Positions 10,143-18,275 of a stretch of 64,000 nucleotides of DNA are shown piece after piece. The notes under the pieces were generated by a model. That model had not been told where the DNA came from and did not search any database. It saw only the letters and a list, made by a program, of their open reading frames with translations. Where the stretch lies: the NCBI RefSeq assembly GCF_026016325.1, contig NZ_CP087203.1, positions 4,402,001 to 4,466,000 on the forward strand, read 5' to 3'. Made by a program: the position numbers and the translations under genes. The stretch is from Pseudomonas sp. B21-056 (lineage in GTDB: Bacteria > Pseudomonadota > Gammaproteobacteria > Pseudomonadales > Pseudomonadaceae). The stretch's first letter is position 1. Each line of letters starts with the position of its first letter.

Positions 10143-13100
10143 ATGCCCAAACCTGCAGACCATCTCCCGCCCCTGCCGCGTATCCAGGCGCTCGATCCGA
10201 AACGGTCCGAGCAAAGCTGGGACAGCGCACCGCAGCTGCTGGCCGCCCTGAACGGTGCCCGGCTGGGGGCCTGGTCGTGGGACATCGACACCGGGCGGAT
10301 CAGTTGGTCCAGGGGCACCCAGGCGCTGTTCGGCTTCGATCCGCGCCAGCCGCTGCCGGCGGATGTGGATTACCTGGATCTGTTATTGCCTGAGGATCGG
10401 GCCAAGGCCATCCGCGCCTTTCACGCGGCCGTGGCCGGCGCGCCGCAGGAACAGGCGATGCACCACCGCATTGTCTGGCCCGACGGCAGCCTGCACTGGT
10501 TGGAAATCAACGGCAGCGTGTTACCCGACAAGCACGGACGTCCGCGCATGATCGGGGTCATCCGCGAGATCACCCACCAGCGCGAGCGCGAACAGGCCTT
10601 GCGCAGCTCGGAAAAACGCTTCGCCACGCTCTTTCATCTCTGCCCGAACATGGTGCTGCTGACCCGCCAGGAAGACGGGCTGATCAGCGAAGCCAACCAG
10701 TACTTCGAAAGCCTGTTCGGCTGGCCGGTACACGATGTCATCGGCCGGACCACCTTGGAGCTGGGCTTGTGGGTCGACCCCAGCCAGCGGGCGAAACTGG
10801 TGGAGGCCACCAAGGCCAAGGGCGAACTGGTGAGCATGGAAGTGGAGTTCCGGGCCAGTAACGGCCAGATCCACAATGGCATCCTCAGCGCGCAGAAGGT
10901 CGAGCTTGAAGGCCAACCCTATCTGCTGAGCACGTTTCTCGACACCACTGAACGCAAATTGGCCGAACTGGCCCTCAAGGACAGCCAGGAACGCCTCGAC
11001 CTGGCCCTCGACTCGGCGCAACTGGGCACCTGGGACTGGCACATACCCAGCGGCATGCTCTACGGCTCGGCCCGTGCCGCGCAGCTCCATGGCCTGGAGC
11101 CCAAGCCGTTCCACGAGTCCTTCGACGAGTTCTTCGAAGGGGTGCCCGACGAAGAGCGCAACCACATGCGCAATGCCTATCGCAGCCTGCGCGAAGGCCC
11201 GGCGGGTAACTATCAACTGACCTACCGGGTGCAACTGCCGGACGGCAGCTCCCGCTACCTGGAAAGCCGCGCCCGTCTCTACCGCAACGACGATGGCAGC
11301 CCCCAGCGCATGGCCGGCACCTTGCTCGACATCACCGACCAGGTGGAGCGCGAACAGAGCCTGGCAGCGTCGGAGGAAAAATTCGCCACGCTGTTCCAGG
11401 TCAGCCCCGACCCGATCTGCGTCACTCACCAGGACACCAGCCGTTTCCTCGAGATCAACTCCAGCTTTACCCAGACCTTCGGCTGGTCCGCCAGTGACGT
11501 GATCGGCCGCAGCGCCGATGAAATCGGCCTCTGGGATGCCTCAGGCAACAGCCTGCAACGCATCGAGCGGGTGATTCGCGAACAATCGCTGAACAATGTC
11601 GCGATTGTCGTCCATCACAAGAACGGCCAGCCGCTGACCTGTGTGATCTCCAGCCGGCAGATCAACGTCAGCAACCAGCCCTGCATCGTCACCACCCTGC
11701 GGGACATCACCCAGCAACAACGCTCCGAAGCGGCCCTCAAGGCCAGCGAGGAAAAATTCGCCAAGGCGTTCCACTCCAGCCCTGACGCCATCACCATCAC
11801 CGAACGGGAAAGCGGCCGCTACCTTGAAGTCAACGATGGTTTTTGCCGCCTGACCGGCTACCGCGCCGACGAGGTGATCGGCCACACGGTGTACGAGGTG
11901 GGAATCTGGGCCGAGGAAAAACAGCGCGCTACCCTGCTGGCCGAACTGCAACTCAAGGGCCGCGTGCACCACCAGGAAATGCTCGGGCGCAACAAACGCG
12001 GGGAAATGCTCACGGTTGAAGTATCGGTCGAACCCATCACGCTCAACGAAACGGACTGCCTGCTGCTGACCGCCCGGGACGTGAGCCTGCTGCGCAACGC
12101 CGAAGCCCAGATCCGTCACCTGGCCTACCACGATCCGCTGACCAACTTGCCCAACCGGGCCTTGCTGATGGACCGCCTGAGCCAGCAGATCGCCCTGCTC
12201 AAGCGGCATAATCTGCGCGGCGCGCTGCTGTTCCTCGATCTCGACCACTTCAAGCACATCAATGATTCCCTGGGCCACCCGGTGGGTGACACGGTGCTGA
12301 AAATCATCACCGCACGCCTGGAGGCCAGCGTGCGCCTGGAGGATACCGTCGCGCGGCTGGGCGGTGACGAATTCGTGGTGCTGCTCAGCGGCCTGGAAGG
12401 CAGCCGCAATGAAGTCAGCGAGCAGGTGCAAAAACTGGCCGACACCCTGCGCGAGCTGCTTTCGGAGCCGATGTTCCTCGACGGCCAGCGACTGCAGGTC
12501 ACGCCCAGCATCGGCATGGCGCTGATTCCCGACCATGGCTCCACGCCGACCGATCTGCTCAAGCGTGCCGACATTGCGCTCTATCGGGCCAAGGATTCGG
12601 GGCGCAACACCTCGCAGATGTTCCACGCCACCATGCAAAAAGCCGCCAGTGAACGGCTGCGCATGGAAACCGACCTGCGCCAGGCCCTGGCCCGGGACGA
12701 GTTCAGCCTGCATTTCCAGCCTCAGATCGACGCCCGGGACAACCGTATCGTTGGCGCCGAAGCGCTGGTGCGCTGGCATCACCCCGAGCTGGGCGCCCAG
12801 TCGCCCAATGAGTTCATCAAGGTTCTGGAAGACAGCGGGTTGATCCTGGAAGTGGGCACCTGGATCCTCGATGAAGCCTGCGACGGTTTCAGGCAATTGA
12901 TCGCCAAGGGCAAGATCGACCCGCAGCGGTTCAGCCTGTGCGTGAACATCAGCCCGCGACAGTTCCGCCAGAGCGACTTCGTCGAACGCATCGCAAACAG
13001 CCTCGCGATCCACGGCCTGCCCTGTACGATGTTGAAACTGGAAATCACCGAAGGCATCGTGATCCAGAATCTGGACGACACCATCGGCAAGATGCGTAGC

Positions 13101-13421
13101 CTCAAGAAACTCGGGGTGAGCTTCGCCATGGACGACTTCGGCACCGGCTATTCGTCGCTGACCTACCTCAAGCGCCTGCCGGTGGATACGCTGAAAATCG
13201 ACCAGTCATTCGTGCGCGACGCCACCAGCGACCCCAACGACGCCGAAATCATCCGCGCCATCGTCGCCATGGCCCGCAGCCTGAACCTGGAAATGATTGC
13301 CGAAGGCGTGGAAACCCTGGAGCAACTGCACTTCTTGCAAGGGCTCGAGTGCCATCTGTACCAGGGCTACCTGCACAGCCGGCCGTTGCCGTTGGATGCG
13401 TTTGAGCGGTTGTTGCCATAA
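10143..13421 (+). CDS. Multi-PAS GGDEF-EAL c-di-GMP turnover protein
   Basis: A 1092-residue cytoplasmic signalling protein without membrane segments. Five PAS-like domains start near residues 29, 158, 281, 409 and 534, several linked by the typical ITxxxxxEQ/S coupling helices (ITHQREREQAL, ITDQVEREQSL, ITQQQRSEAAL). A diguanylate cyclase domain follows (about 657-825) with intact GGDEF and an upstream I-site RLED, five residues before it. A phosphodiesterase domain (about 835-1090) has EALVRWHH, LEITEG, DDFGTGYSSL and KIDQSFV, so both catalytic sites look complete. The PAS repeats look alike, suggesting internal duplication. The protein probably links redox, oxygen or small-ligand sensing to c-di-GMP; net direction of activity cannot be read from sequence. 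Confidence 0.95.
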   Translation: MPKPADHLPPLPRIQALDPKRSEQSWDSAPQLLAALNGARLGAWSWDIDTGRISWSRGTQALFGFDPRQPLPADVDYLDLLLPEDRAKAIRAFHAAVAGAPQEQAMHHRIVWPDGSLHWLEINGSVLPDKHGRPRMIGVIREITHQREREQALRSSEKRFATLFHLCPNMVLLTRQEDGLISEANQYFESLFGWPVHDVIGRTTLELGLWVDPSQRAKLVEATKAKGELVSMEVEFRASNGQIHNGILSAQKVELEGQPYLLSTFLDTTERKLAELALKDSQERLDLALDSAQLGTWDWHIPSGMLYGSARAAQLHGLEPKPFHESFDEFFEGVPDEERNHMRNAYRSLREGPAGNYQLTYRVQLPDGSSRYLESRARLYRNDDGSPQRMAGTLLDITDQVEREQSLAASEEKFATLFQVSPDPICVTHQDTSRFLEINSSFTQTFGWSASDVIGRSADEIGLWDASGNSLQRIERVIREQSLNNVAIVVHHKNGQPLTCVISSRQINVSNQPCIVTTLRDITQQQRSEAALKASEEKFAKAFHSSPDAITITERESGRYLEVNDGFCRLTGYRADEVIGHTVYEVGIWAEEKQRATLLAELQLKGRVHHQEMLGRNKRGEMLTVEVSVEPITLNETDCLLLTARDVSLLRNAEAQIRHLAYHDPLTNLPNRALLMDRLSQQIALLKRHNLRGALLFLDLDHFKHINDSLGHPVGDTVLKIITARLEASVRLEDTVARLGGDEFVVLLSGLEGSRNEVSEQVQKLADTLRELLSEPMFLDGQRLQVTPSIGMALIPDHGSTPTDLLKRADIALYRAKDSGRNTSQMFHATMQKAASERLRMETDLRQALARDEFSLHFQPQIDARDNRIVGAEALVRWHHPELGAQSPNEFIKVLEDSGLILEVGTWILDEACDGFRQLIAKGKIDPQRFSLCVNISPRQFRQSDFVERIANSLAIHGLPCTMLKLEITEGIVIQNLDDTIGKMRSLKKLGVSFAMDDFGTGYSSLTYLKRLPVDTLKIDQSFVRDATSDPNDAEIIRAIVAMARSLNLEMIAEGVETLEQLHFLQGLECHLYQGYLHSRPLPLDAFERLLP

Positions 13422-13439
13422 CGAGCGCAGCTGTCTTCT

Positions 13440-13566
13440 GTGGCGAGGGGATTTATCCCCGCTGGGCTGCGAAGCGGCCCCTAGCGTCGGGCCTGACACA
13501 CCGCGGTGACAATTGGATTATTGGGTCTGCTGCGCAGCCCAGCGGGGATAAATCCCCTCGCCACAA
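13440..13566. repeat. REPIN of the GTGGCGAGGGGATTTATCCCC family
   Basis: GTGGCGAGGGGATTTATCCCC GCTGGGCTGCG is repeated in inverse orientation about 65 bases on (GCGCAGCCCAGCGGGGATAA ATCCCCTCGCCACA). This is a second REP family, different from the GTGGGAGCGAGC type. It lies between the GGDEF-EAL gene and ibpA. Confidence 0.9.
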
Positions 13567-13592
13567 TGGAGTTTTACAAAGTTTTCGACATG

Positions 13593-13621
13593 AAAAAGGG
13601 CGCCATTTCGGCGCCCTTTTT
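13593..13621. terminator. Bidirectional terminator between the GGDEF-EAL gene and ibpA
   Basis: Perfect stem AAAAAGGGCGCC/GGCGCCCTTTTT around a 5-base loop, with A/T tracts on both sides, so it can stop transcription from either direction. It lies 14 bases past the ibpA stop codon. Confidence 0.88.
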
Positions 13622-13634
13622 CAGTGGCGATGCA

Positions 13635-14087
13635 TCAGTTCTGCAGCGCGGGTTGTTGCTGCGCACCATTGATCGGGATGCGCTTGGCTTTCGCCTCTTC
13701 CGGGATCACCCGCAACAGGTCGATGCTCAACAGACCGTTGCTCAGACCGGCGGACTTGATCTCGATATGATCCGCCAACCGGAAGGACAGCTTGAATGCA
13801 CGCTGGGCGATGCCCTGGTGCAGATAGGTCACGCTGTCGTTGCTGGCCTCGCGCTTACCGCCGCTGATGGTCAGCACACCTTTTTCCACCTGCAGGTCCA
13901 GGTCTTCTTCCCGGAAGCCAGCGGCGGCGACTACGATACGGTATTCATCATCACCGTATTTTTCCACGTTGTAGGGTGGATAGCTGCTGCCCGGTTCGTT
14001 GCGCAGGGCGGTTTCGAACAGGTCGTTGAAACGGTCGAAGCCCACCGAGGAACGGAACAGAGGGGCCAGCGAAAATGCAGTACTCAT
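13635..14087 (-). CDS. ibpA: Small heat-shock protein (Hsp20 family)
   Basis: A 150-residue alpha-crystallin-type chaperone that holds unfolding proteins for refolding by DnaK and ClpB. Features: N-terminal SLAPLFRSSVGFDRFNDLFE, YPPYNVEKYGDDEYRIVVA, the central beta-sandwich (residues 35-130), and the C-terminal KRIPING with the I-x-I anchor used in oligomer assembly. A sigma-32-type promoter and a ROSE-type RNA thermometer lie directly upstream (separate entries), consistent with heat induction at both transcription and translation. Confidence 0.96.
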   Translation of the reverse strand: MSTAFSLAPLFRSSVGFDRFNDLFETALRNEPGSSYPPYNVEKYGDDEYRIVVAAAGFREEDLDLQVEKGVLTISGGKREASNDSVTYLHQGIAQRAFKLSFRLADHIEIKSAGLSNGLLSIDLLRVIPEEAKAKRIPINGAQQQPALQN

Positions 14088-14096
14088 GATTCAAAT

Positions 14097-14116
14097 CTCC
14101 TGAAAAGTTCAGCAAG
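14097..14116 (-). promoter_or_regulatory. ROSE-like RNA thermometer covering the ibpA ribosome-binding site
   Basis: Read on the minus strand, the leader ends CTTGCTGAACTTTTCAGGAG a few bases before the ATG. CTGAA pairs with TTCAG, and CTT pairs with GAG of the Shine-Dalgarno with one unpaired G between the two helices. This bulged G opposite the SD, in a TTGCT context, is the hallmark of ROSE elements of rhizobial and pseudomonad small heat-shock genes. A second hairpin (GCGA-TG-CCGAATTCGG-G-TCGC) lies further upstream in the leader of about 66 bases. Confidence 0.85.
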
Positions 14117-14159
14117 GTTTTTTGTCTCCGCGACCCGAATTCGGCATCGCGTACCCCTT

Positions 14160-14187
14160 ATCTAGGGGCCGCCAAATACTTTTCAAG
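14160..14187 (-). promoter_or_regulatory. Sigma-32 (heat-shock) promoter of ibpA
   Basis: On the minus strand CTTGAAA (14187-14181) is followed after 12 bases by CCCCTAGAT (14168-14160). This matches the RpoH consensus CTTGAAA-N11-16-CCCCATNT well. It predicts a start near 14153 and lies just past the dusC stop codon. Confidence 0.82.
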
Positions 14188-14207
14188 AGCTTTTTTCGAA
14201 ATTTTTT

Positions 14208-15167
14208 TCAGGCCGCTTCGGTGCGCTGCACACCCAGCAAATGGCCCACGGCGTCGAGGTCGGTTTCCCGGCGTAGCGCGGTAAACAACTCTACCGCTTC
14301 GGGATAATTGCGGGTCAGCATCGCCAGCCACTGCTTCAACCGCCCGGGCGCCTGGCGCGGCGTGAGCTGTTCGACCACCTGCACCCAGAAGTCCTGGAGC
14401 ATGGGTTGCAGCTCGGCCCAGGACATCTCCTGCACCTCTTCACCGGCACGGGCGGCGGCGATCTGTCGGGCCAGGTCTGGACGGGAAACCAGGCCGCGGC
14501 CGAGCATGATGTCCTCGACGCCGCTGATTTCGCGGCAGCGACGCCAATCCTCGACGCTCCAGATATCGCCATTGGCAAACACTGGCACCTTGACCACGTC
14601 CTGAACCCGGGGAATCCACTCCCAGTGGGCAGGTGGCTTGTAGCCGTCGGTCTTGGTCCGCGCATGCACCACGATGTGCGCCGCCCCGCCCTCGGCCAGC
14701 GCCGTGGCGCAGACCAGCGCACCGTCCGGGCTGTCGAAGCCCAGGCGCATCTTGGCGGTGACCGGGATGTGTTTTGGCACCGCGCGACGGACATGTTCGA
14801 CGATCTGGTTGAGCAGTTCCGGCTCCTTGAGCAACACCGCGCCGCCGCGGGATTTGTTCACCGTCTTGGCTGGGCAACCGAAGTTCAGGTCGATGACTTC
14901 CGAGCCCAACTCACAGGCCAGCGCGGCGTTTTCCGCCAGGCACACCGGGTCGGAGCCCAGCAATTGCACCCGCAGGGGCACACCGGCAACGGTCCGGGCG
15001 CCGGTCAGCAGCTCCGGGCCGAGCTTGTGGAAATAGGCCGGTGTGAGCAGGCGGTCATTGACGCGGATGAACTCGGTCACGCACCAGTCGATACCACCGA
15101 CGCGCGTCAGGACGTCCCGCAGGATGTTGTCGACCAACCCCTCCATGGGCGCCAGGGCAATTTGCAT
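14208..15167 (-). CDS. dusC: tRNA-dihydrouridine(16) synthase
   Basis: A 319-residue FMN-dependent Dus enzyme that reduces U16 in the tRNA D-loop with NADPH. Motifs: [11 protein letters not shown] at the N-terminus (flavin binding), [21 protein letters not shown] with the catalytic Cys near residue 98, [18 protein letters not shown], and FANGDIWS with IMLGRGL. The DusC-type layout and length fit. The start [10 protein letters not shown] is chosen; a GTG four codons upstream is also possible and neither has a clear ribosome-binding site. It lies upstream of ibpA on the same strand. Confidence 0.92.
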   Translation of the reverse strand: MQIALAPMEGLVDNILRDVLTRVGGIDWCVTEFIRVNDRLLTPAYFHKLGPELLTGARTVAGVPLRVQLLGSDPVCLAENAALACELGSEVIDLNFGCPAKTVNKSRGGAVLLKEPELLNQIVEHVRRAVPKHIPVTAKMRLGFDSPDGALVCATALAEGGAAHIVVHARTKTDGYKPPAHWEWIPRVQDVVKVPVFANGDIWSVEDWRRCREISGVEDIMLGRGLVSRPDLARQIAAARAGEEVQEMSWAELQPMLQDFWVQVVEQLTPRQAPGRLKQWLAMLTRNYPEAVELFTALRRETDLDAVGHLLGVQRTEAA

Positions 15168-15214
15168 GGGAAAACGCACTCAACGAAAAAACGTGCGGCA
15201 GTTTACCGGATTCT

Positions 15215-15430
15215 GTGTGAGCGAGCCTGCTCGCGATAGCGGTGGGTCAGTTTGCAGTGATGCTGGATGTACCGCCGCCATCGCGAGCAGGCTCGCTCCC
15301 ACAAGGGATTTGGGCCAACTGCAAAATTACTGCTCGCCTCGCTCCCACAGGGGATTTGGGCCAACTGCAAAATTACTGCTCACCTCGGTCAGTGTGGGAG
15401 CGAGCCTGCTCGCGATGGCGGTGGATCAGT
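15215..15430. repeat. REP cluster with internal 46-base tandem duplication
   Basis: At least three REP cores (15219-15235 partial, 15280-15303 inverse, 15393-15417 direct) surround a short duplicated segment: GGGATTTGGGCCAACTGCAA AATTACTGCTC occurs at about 15305-15335 and again at 15351-15381, each preceded by CTCGCTCCCACA. It fills the gap between dusC and the thioesterase gene. Confidence 0.85.
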
Positions 15431-15884
15431 TGGTGAGAATGTCGGATATGCCATGGGCCGCCAGCGCCGGGCCGTAGCCCTCGATGAACTCCGGCGGCAT
15501 GCGCTTGGGCTTGCCGGTGGAGAGTTCGATGCAGACAAATGTGGTCTGCGCCCGCAGCAAGGTGGTGTTGTCGCTGGGGCGGATCAGCTGGAATTGCCGG
15601 GTCATCTTCAGTCGCTGGTCCCAGTCGACGATCCAGGTGGCCAGTTGCAGTTCGTCGCCTTCATAGGCGGCCGCCAGGTAATCGACTTCGTGGCGCACCA
15701 CCGCCATGGCCCGATCCAGTCGACGGTACCCCGTCAGATCCAGCCCCAGGCGCTGGGAATGGCGCCAGGCACAGCGTTCGAGCCAGGTGACGTAGACCGC
15801 GTTGTTGGCGTGGCCCAGCCCGTCGATGTCTTCGGCGGCCACTTGAAGATCAATGATGAACGGTGTTGCCCGATCCCAGCCCAT
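15426..15884 (-). CDS. Acyl-CoA thioesterase, hotdog fold (4HBT family)
   Basis: A 152-residue single-domain hotdog protein. It contains the family motif AAEDIDGLGHANNAVYVTWLERCAW cut short here as DIDGLGHANNAVYVTWLE (catalytic Asp/His region near residues 18-28) and the beta-strand RHEVDYLAAAYEGDELQLATWI. Such proteins hydrolyse acyl-CoA esters of unknown chain type. Its stop lies at the edge of the REP cluster. It is followed upstream by an alpha/beta hydrolase on the same strand, 45 bases away, probably in one operon. Confidence 0.88.
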   Translation of the reverse strand: MGWDRATPFIIDLQVAAEDIDGLGHANNAVYVTWLERCAWRHSQRLGLDLTGYRRLDRAMAVVRHEVDYLAAAYEGDELQLATWIVDWDQRLKMTRQFQLIRPSDNTTLLRAQTTFVCIELSTGKPKRMPPEFIEGYGPALAAHGISDILTN

Positions 15885-15929
15885 GCCCCTCTCCCGGTCG
15901 AATGTGGATCGGGGCAGTGTACCGGATGC

Positions 15930-16763
15930 TCAGGCCGATTGCCGCGCTTGCAGGCTGCGCCCGGCCAGCAGCGATAACACGCCATCGATGACGCGGGGAT
16001 CGGCCAGCACCCGCTGATGCCCGCCCTGGGGCAAACGCAGCAAGCGGCTGTCGAACCAGGCCTCATGAATCAACTGCGATTCCTTGACCGAGACGAACGT
16101 GTCGTCCTCGGCATGGACAATCAACCCCGGAACGTCCAATTGATAATGCGCCACGTCCATCGCCGAGGCGCGCATGCCCACATCGTTTTCCACCTGACGG
16201 ATGAAGGCCGAACGCGCCCGGGGCGGTAGGCCCATCTGCCGGGCGAAACCGCGCAACACAGCCAGAATGCGCGCAGGTGCGGCAATGCTGACCAGCGTCT
16301 CGGTACGCAACCCCAGTTGAACCGCGAGCATGGCACTGGCGCCGCCCATGGAATGCCCGACCACGGCTTGCAGCGGCGGCAGTTCAGCCGCGGCTTCGAG
16401 CATCGCCCTGGCAAACAACAGGACATTCGCCTCACGACCGGGCGAGCGGCCATGGGCCGGGCCGTCCAGCGAGACCACCGTGTAACCGGCGTCCACCAGC
16501 GCCGTGATCAGCGCAGCGAACTGGGTGGGCCGCCCTTCCCAGCCATGCATCAGCAAAACGGTCGGGCCTTTACCCCAACGCAAGGCAGAAAGACCGAAGC
16601 GCAAGGTGATGCGCTCGGCGCTTGCCAGCAATGGCAATTCCCAATCCCGTGGCGGCAGATTCCGGGGATGCATGAACAGCGCGCGCATTTTCTTTGCCAC
16701 CAGGCGCGGAGCCACCCGACCCAGCGTGCCATTGACGCCACGAATCCAGCTCAATCTGTCCAT
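15930..16763 (-). CDS. Alpha/beta hydrolase
   Basis: A 277-residue alpha/beta hydrolase with oxyanion-side motif LLMHGWEGRPTQF (near 70-82), nucleophile elbow VGHSMGGASA (Ser near 138), acid region DDTFVS and the catalytic His in GGHQRVL (near 249). All three triad positions are recognisable, so it should be active. The substrate is unknown. It lies 29 bases downstream of a TetR gene, which may control it. Confidence 0.88.
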   Translation of the reverse strand: MDRLSWIRGVNGTLGRVAPRLVAKKMRALFMHPRNLPPRDWELPLLASAERITLRFGLSALRWGKGPTVLLMHGWEGRPTQFAALITALVDAGYTVVSLDGPAHGRSPGREANVLLFARAMLEAAAELPPLQAVVGHSMGGASAMLAVQLGLRTETLVSIAAPARILAVLRGFARQMGLPPRARSAFIRQVENDVGMRASAMDVAHYQLDVPGLIVHAEDDTFVSVKESQLIHEAWFDSRLLRLPQGGHQRVLADPRVIDGVLSLLAGRSLQARQSA

Positions 16764-16792
16764 CGCTCTTCTCCCACGGCTTGCGCCTCAGC

Positions 16793-17332
16793 TCATCGCA
16801 CCGCAGATTTAGCGGCGCGCAGCACACGATCCGATAACTCTCCCGGGCCCAGCGCCCGTGCCAGGGCCAGGCCACCGACCATCAAGGCAATGTCGGCGAG
16901 GGCCTTGTCGGCGTCTTCCGGGCTGGCCGCCAATTGCGCGGCCATCAACTCAATGTGCTCGCTGAGCACTTCACGAAACGGATCCGGCAGCCGTCCCAGT
17001 TCACCGACCGACGCCGGGATCGGGCAGGCGTTCTCGGTGGAATCCCGATGTTTGCGCGACAGGTAGAACGCTGCGACCAGGGCGCGCCGCTCTTCACCGG
17101 TCAGTTCGGCATCCATGTCGGCGATCAAGCCACGACGCCGGCTGAGAAGATGCTTGAAAGCCTCCAGCATCAGCGCATCCTTGCTTTCGAAATGGGCGTA
17201 GAACCCGCCCACTGTCAGCCCCGCCGCGCCCATCACCTCGCCCACGCTCGGCTCCGCCGGACCACGCTGGATCAGCGCGTCGCTGGCGGCCTTGATAATG
17301 CGTTCACGGGTCTGTGCCTTTTTATCGCTCAT
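16793..17332 (-). CDS. TetR/AcrR-family transcriptional regulator
   Basis: A 179-residue TetR-type repressor. The helix-turn-helix is in residues 8-55 (RERIIKAASDALIQRGPAEPSVGEVMGAAGLTVGGFYAHFESKDAL, here read as separate helices), with the typical FYAHFESKD end. The C-terminal half resembles YcdC/TetR_C ligand domains. The start at 17332 has GGAGG six bases before it; a TTG start 12 bases upstream was rejected. It probably controls itself and the downstream hydrolase/thioesterase genes through the AT-rich dyads upstream. Confidence 0.92.
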   Translation of the reverse strand: MSDKKAQTRERIIKAASDALIQRGPAEPSVGEVMGAAGLTVGGFYAHFESKDALMLEAFKHLLSRRRGLIADMDAELTGEERRALVAAFYLSRKHRDSTENACPIPASVGELGRLPDPFREVLSEHIELMAAQLAASPEDADKALADIALMVGGLALARALGPGELSDRVLRAAKSAVR

Positions 17333-17343
17333 CGTCGCCTCCA

Positions 17344-17375
17344 AATATTACGATCACAATATTATTCGCATAATA
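17344..17375. promoter_or_regulatory. AT-rich dyads upstream of the TetR gene, candidate operator
   Basis: Two elements stand out in otherwise GC-rich sequence: AATATT repeated with 8 bases between (17344-17349 and 17358-17363), and a perfect dyad TATTAT-tcgc-ATAATA at 17360-17375. Both lie just upstream of the TetR ribosome-binding site, where a self-acting repressor would bind. Confidence 0.42.
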
Positions 17376-17457
17376 ATTTTCTGCAAGCAGAATTTCGGCC
17401 CGCTGGTCAGCAGCATCTTTTTCGAGGATAGGAGAATTGGCTGAACGCCAGACAAAC

Positions 17458-17492
17458 AAAAGGGCCATTCAAGAATTGAATGACCCTTATAA
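17458..17492 (-). terminator. Terminator after the tRNA-Ala/Glu array
   Basis: On the minus strand AAGGGTCATTCAA pairs with TTGAATGGCCCTT (one G-T type mismatch) around a 3-base loop and ends in TTTTG. It lies 23 bases after the last tRNA-Glu. Confidence 0.8.
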
Positions 17493-17514
17493 AATCCCGC
17501 AGAGCGGGTAATCG

Positions 17515-17590
17515 TGGCGTCCCCTAGGGGACTCGAACCCCTGTTACCGCCGTGAAAGGGCGGTGTCCTAGGCCACTAGACGAAGGGGAC
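17515..17590 (-). tRNA. tRNA-Glu (anticodon TTC), copy 2
   Basis: A 76-base cloverleaf with acceptor stem GTCCCCT/AGGGGAC, anticodon loop CTTTCAC with TTC, T-arm GGTTCGAGTCCC and encoded CCA. Identical to the copy at 17796-17871. Confidence 0.98.
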
Positions 17591-17666
17591 ACAAACCTTC
17601 TTGCTTGATCAGTGCTGAGAACTGATCGATTCAAGGCCGGTGTGGCCAGACCTTGAACCTGACGAT

Positions 17667-17742
<76 letters not shown>

Positions 17743-17795
17743 GGATTTTTCGCCTCGCGGCGGAACGACATCTTGCAACATCGCTTCTGTAAAAC

Positions 17796-17871
17796 TGGCG
17801 TCCCCTAGGGGACTCGAACCCCTGTTACCGCCGTGAAAGGGCGGTGTCCTAGGCCACTAGACGAAGGGGAC
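17796..17871 (-). tRNA. tRNA-Glu (anticodon TTC), copy 1
   Basis: Same sequence as the tRNA-Glu at 17515-17590. Second gene of the array in transcription order. Confidence 0.98.
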
Positions 17872-17950
17872 GCAAACCCTTCTATACATCTGATCAACGC
17901 TGAGTGTTGATCGCTTCAAGGCCAATGTGGCCAGGCCTTGAAGTGTAAAT

Positions 17951-18026
<76 letters not shown>

Positions 18027-18040
18027 TCATCGCTGAGGAC

Positions 18041-18076
18041 GGGGCGAATCTTAAGGGCGTATCGGAGGACTGTCAA
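18041..18076 (-). promoter_or_regulatory. Sigma-70 promoter of the tRNA array, with GC-rich discriminator
   Basis: On the minus strand a perfect TTGACA (18076-18071) is followed after exactly 17 bases by TAAGAT (18053-18048) and then the GC-rich TCGCCCCG. A GC-rich discriminator is typical of stringently controlled stable-RNA promoters. AT-rich sequence upstream of the -35 could serve as an UP element. Confidence 0.88.
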
Positions 18077-18163
18077 ATTTATTTTCAACAAATTTGAAAA
18101 TTTTTTGCCGGGATAACAATCACTTACCACCTTCCCCAGTAAAACGGGGAGTTAACCTCTTTC

Positions 18164-18269
18164 GTAGGAGCTGTCGAGCAAAGCGAGGCTGCGATCTTTT
18201 GATCTTTCGCTTGAGATTCAAGCGCCTGGGAAAAGATCGCAGCCTCGCTTCGCTCGACAGCTCCTACCC
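18164..18269. repeat. REPIN of the TAGGAGCTGTCGAGC family
   Basis: GTAGGAGCTGTCGAGCAAAG with CGAGGCTGCGATCTTTT is repeated inversely at the far end (AAGATCGCAGCCTCG, CTTCGCTCGACAGCTCCTAC). A third REP family, located between the tRNA array and gltX. Confidence 0.9.
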
Positions 18270-18275
18270 CACCGC

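Noticed and set aside
15215..15430. CRISPR-like direct repeats
   Set aside because: Only two copies of the 46-base unit and REP cores on both sides; no regular repeat/spacer array and no cas genes.
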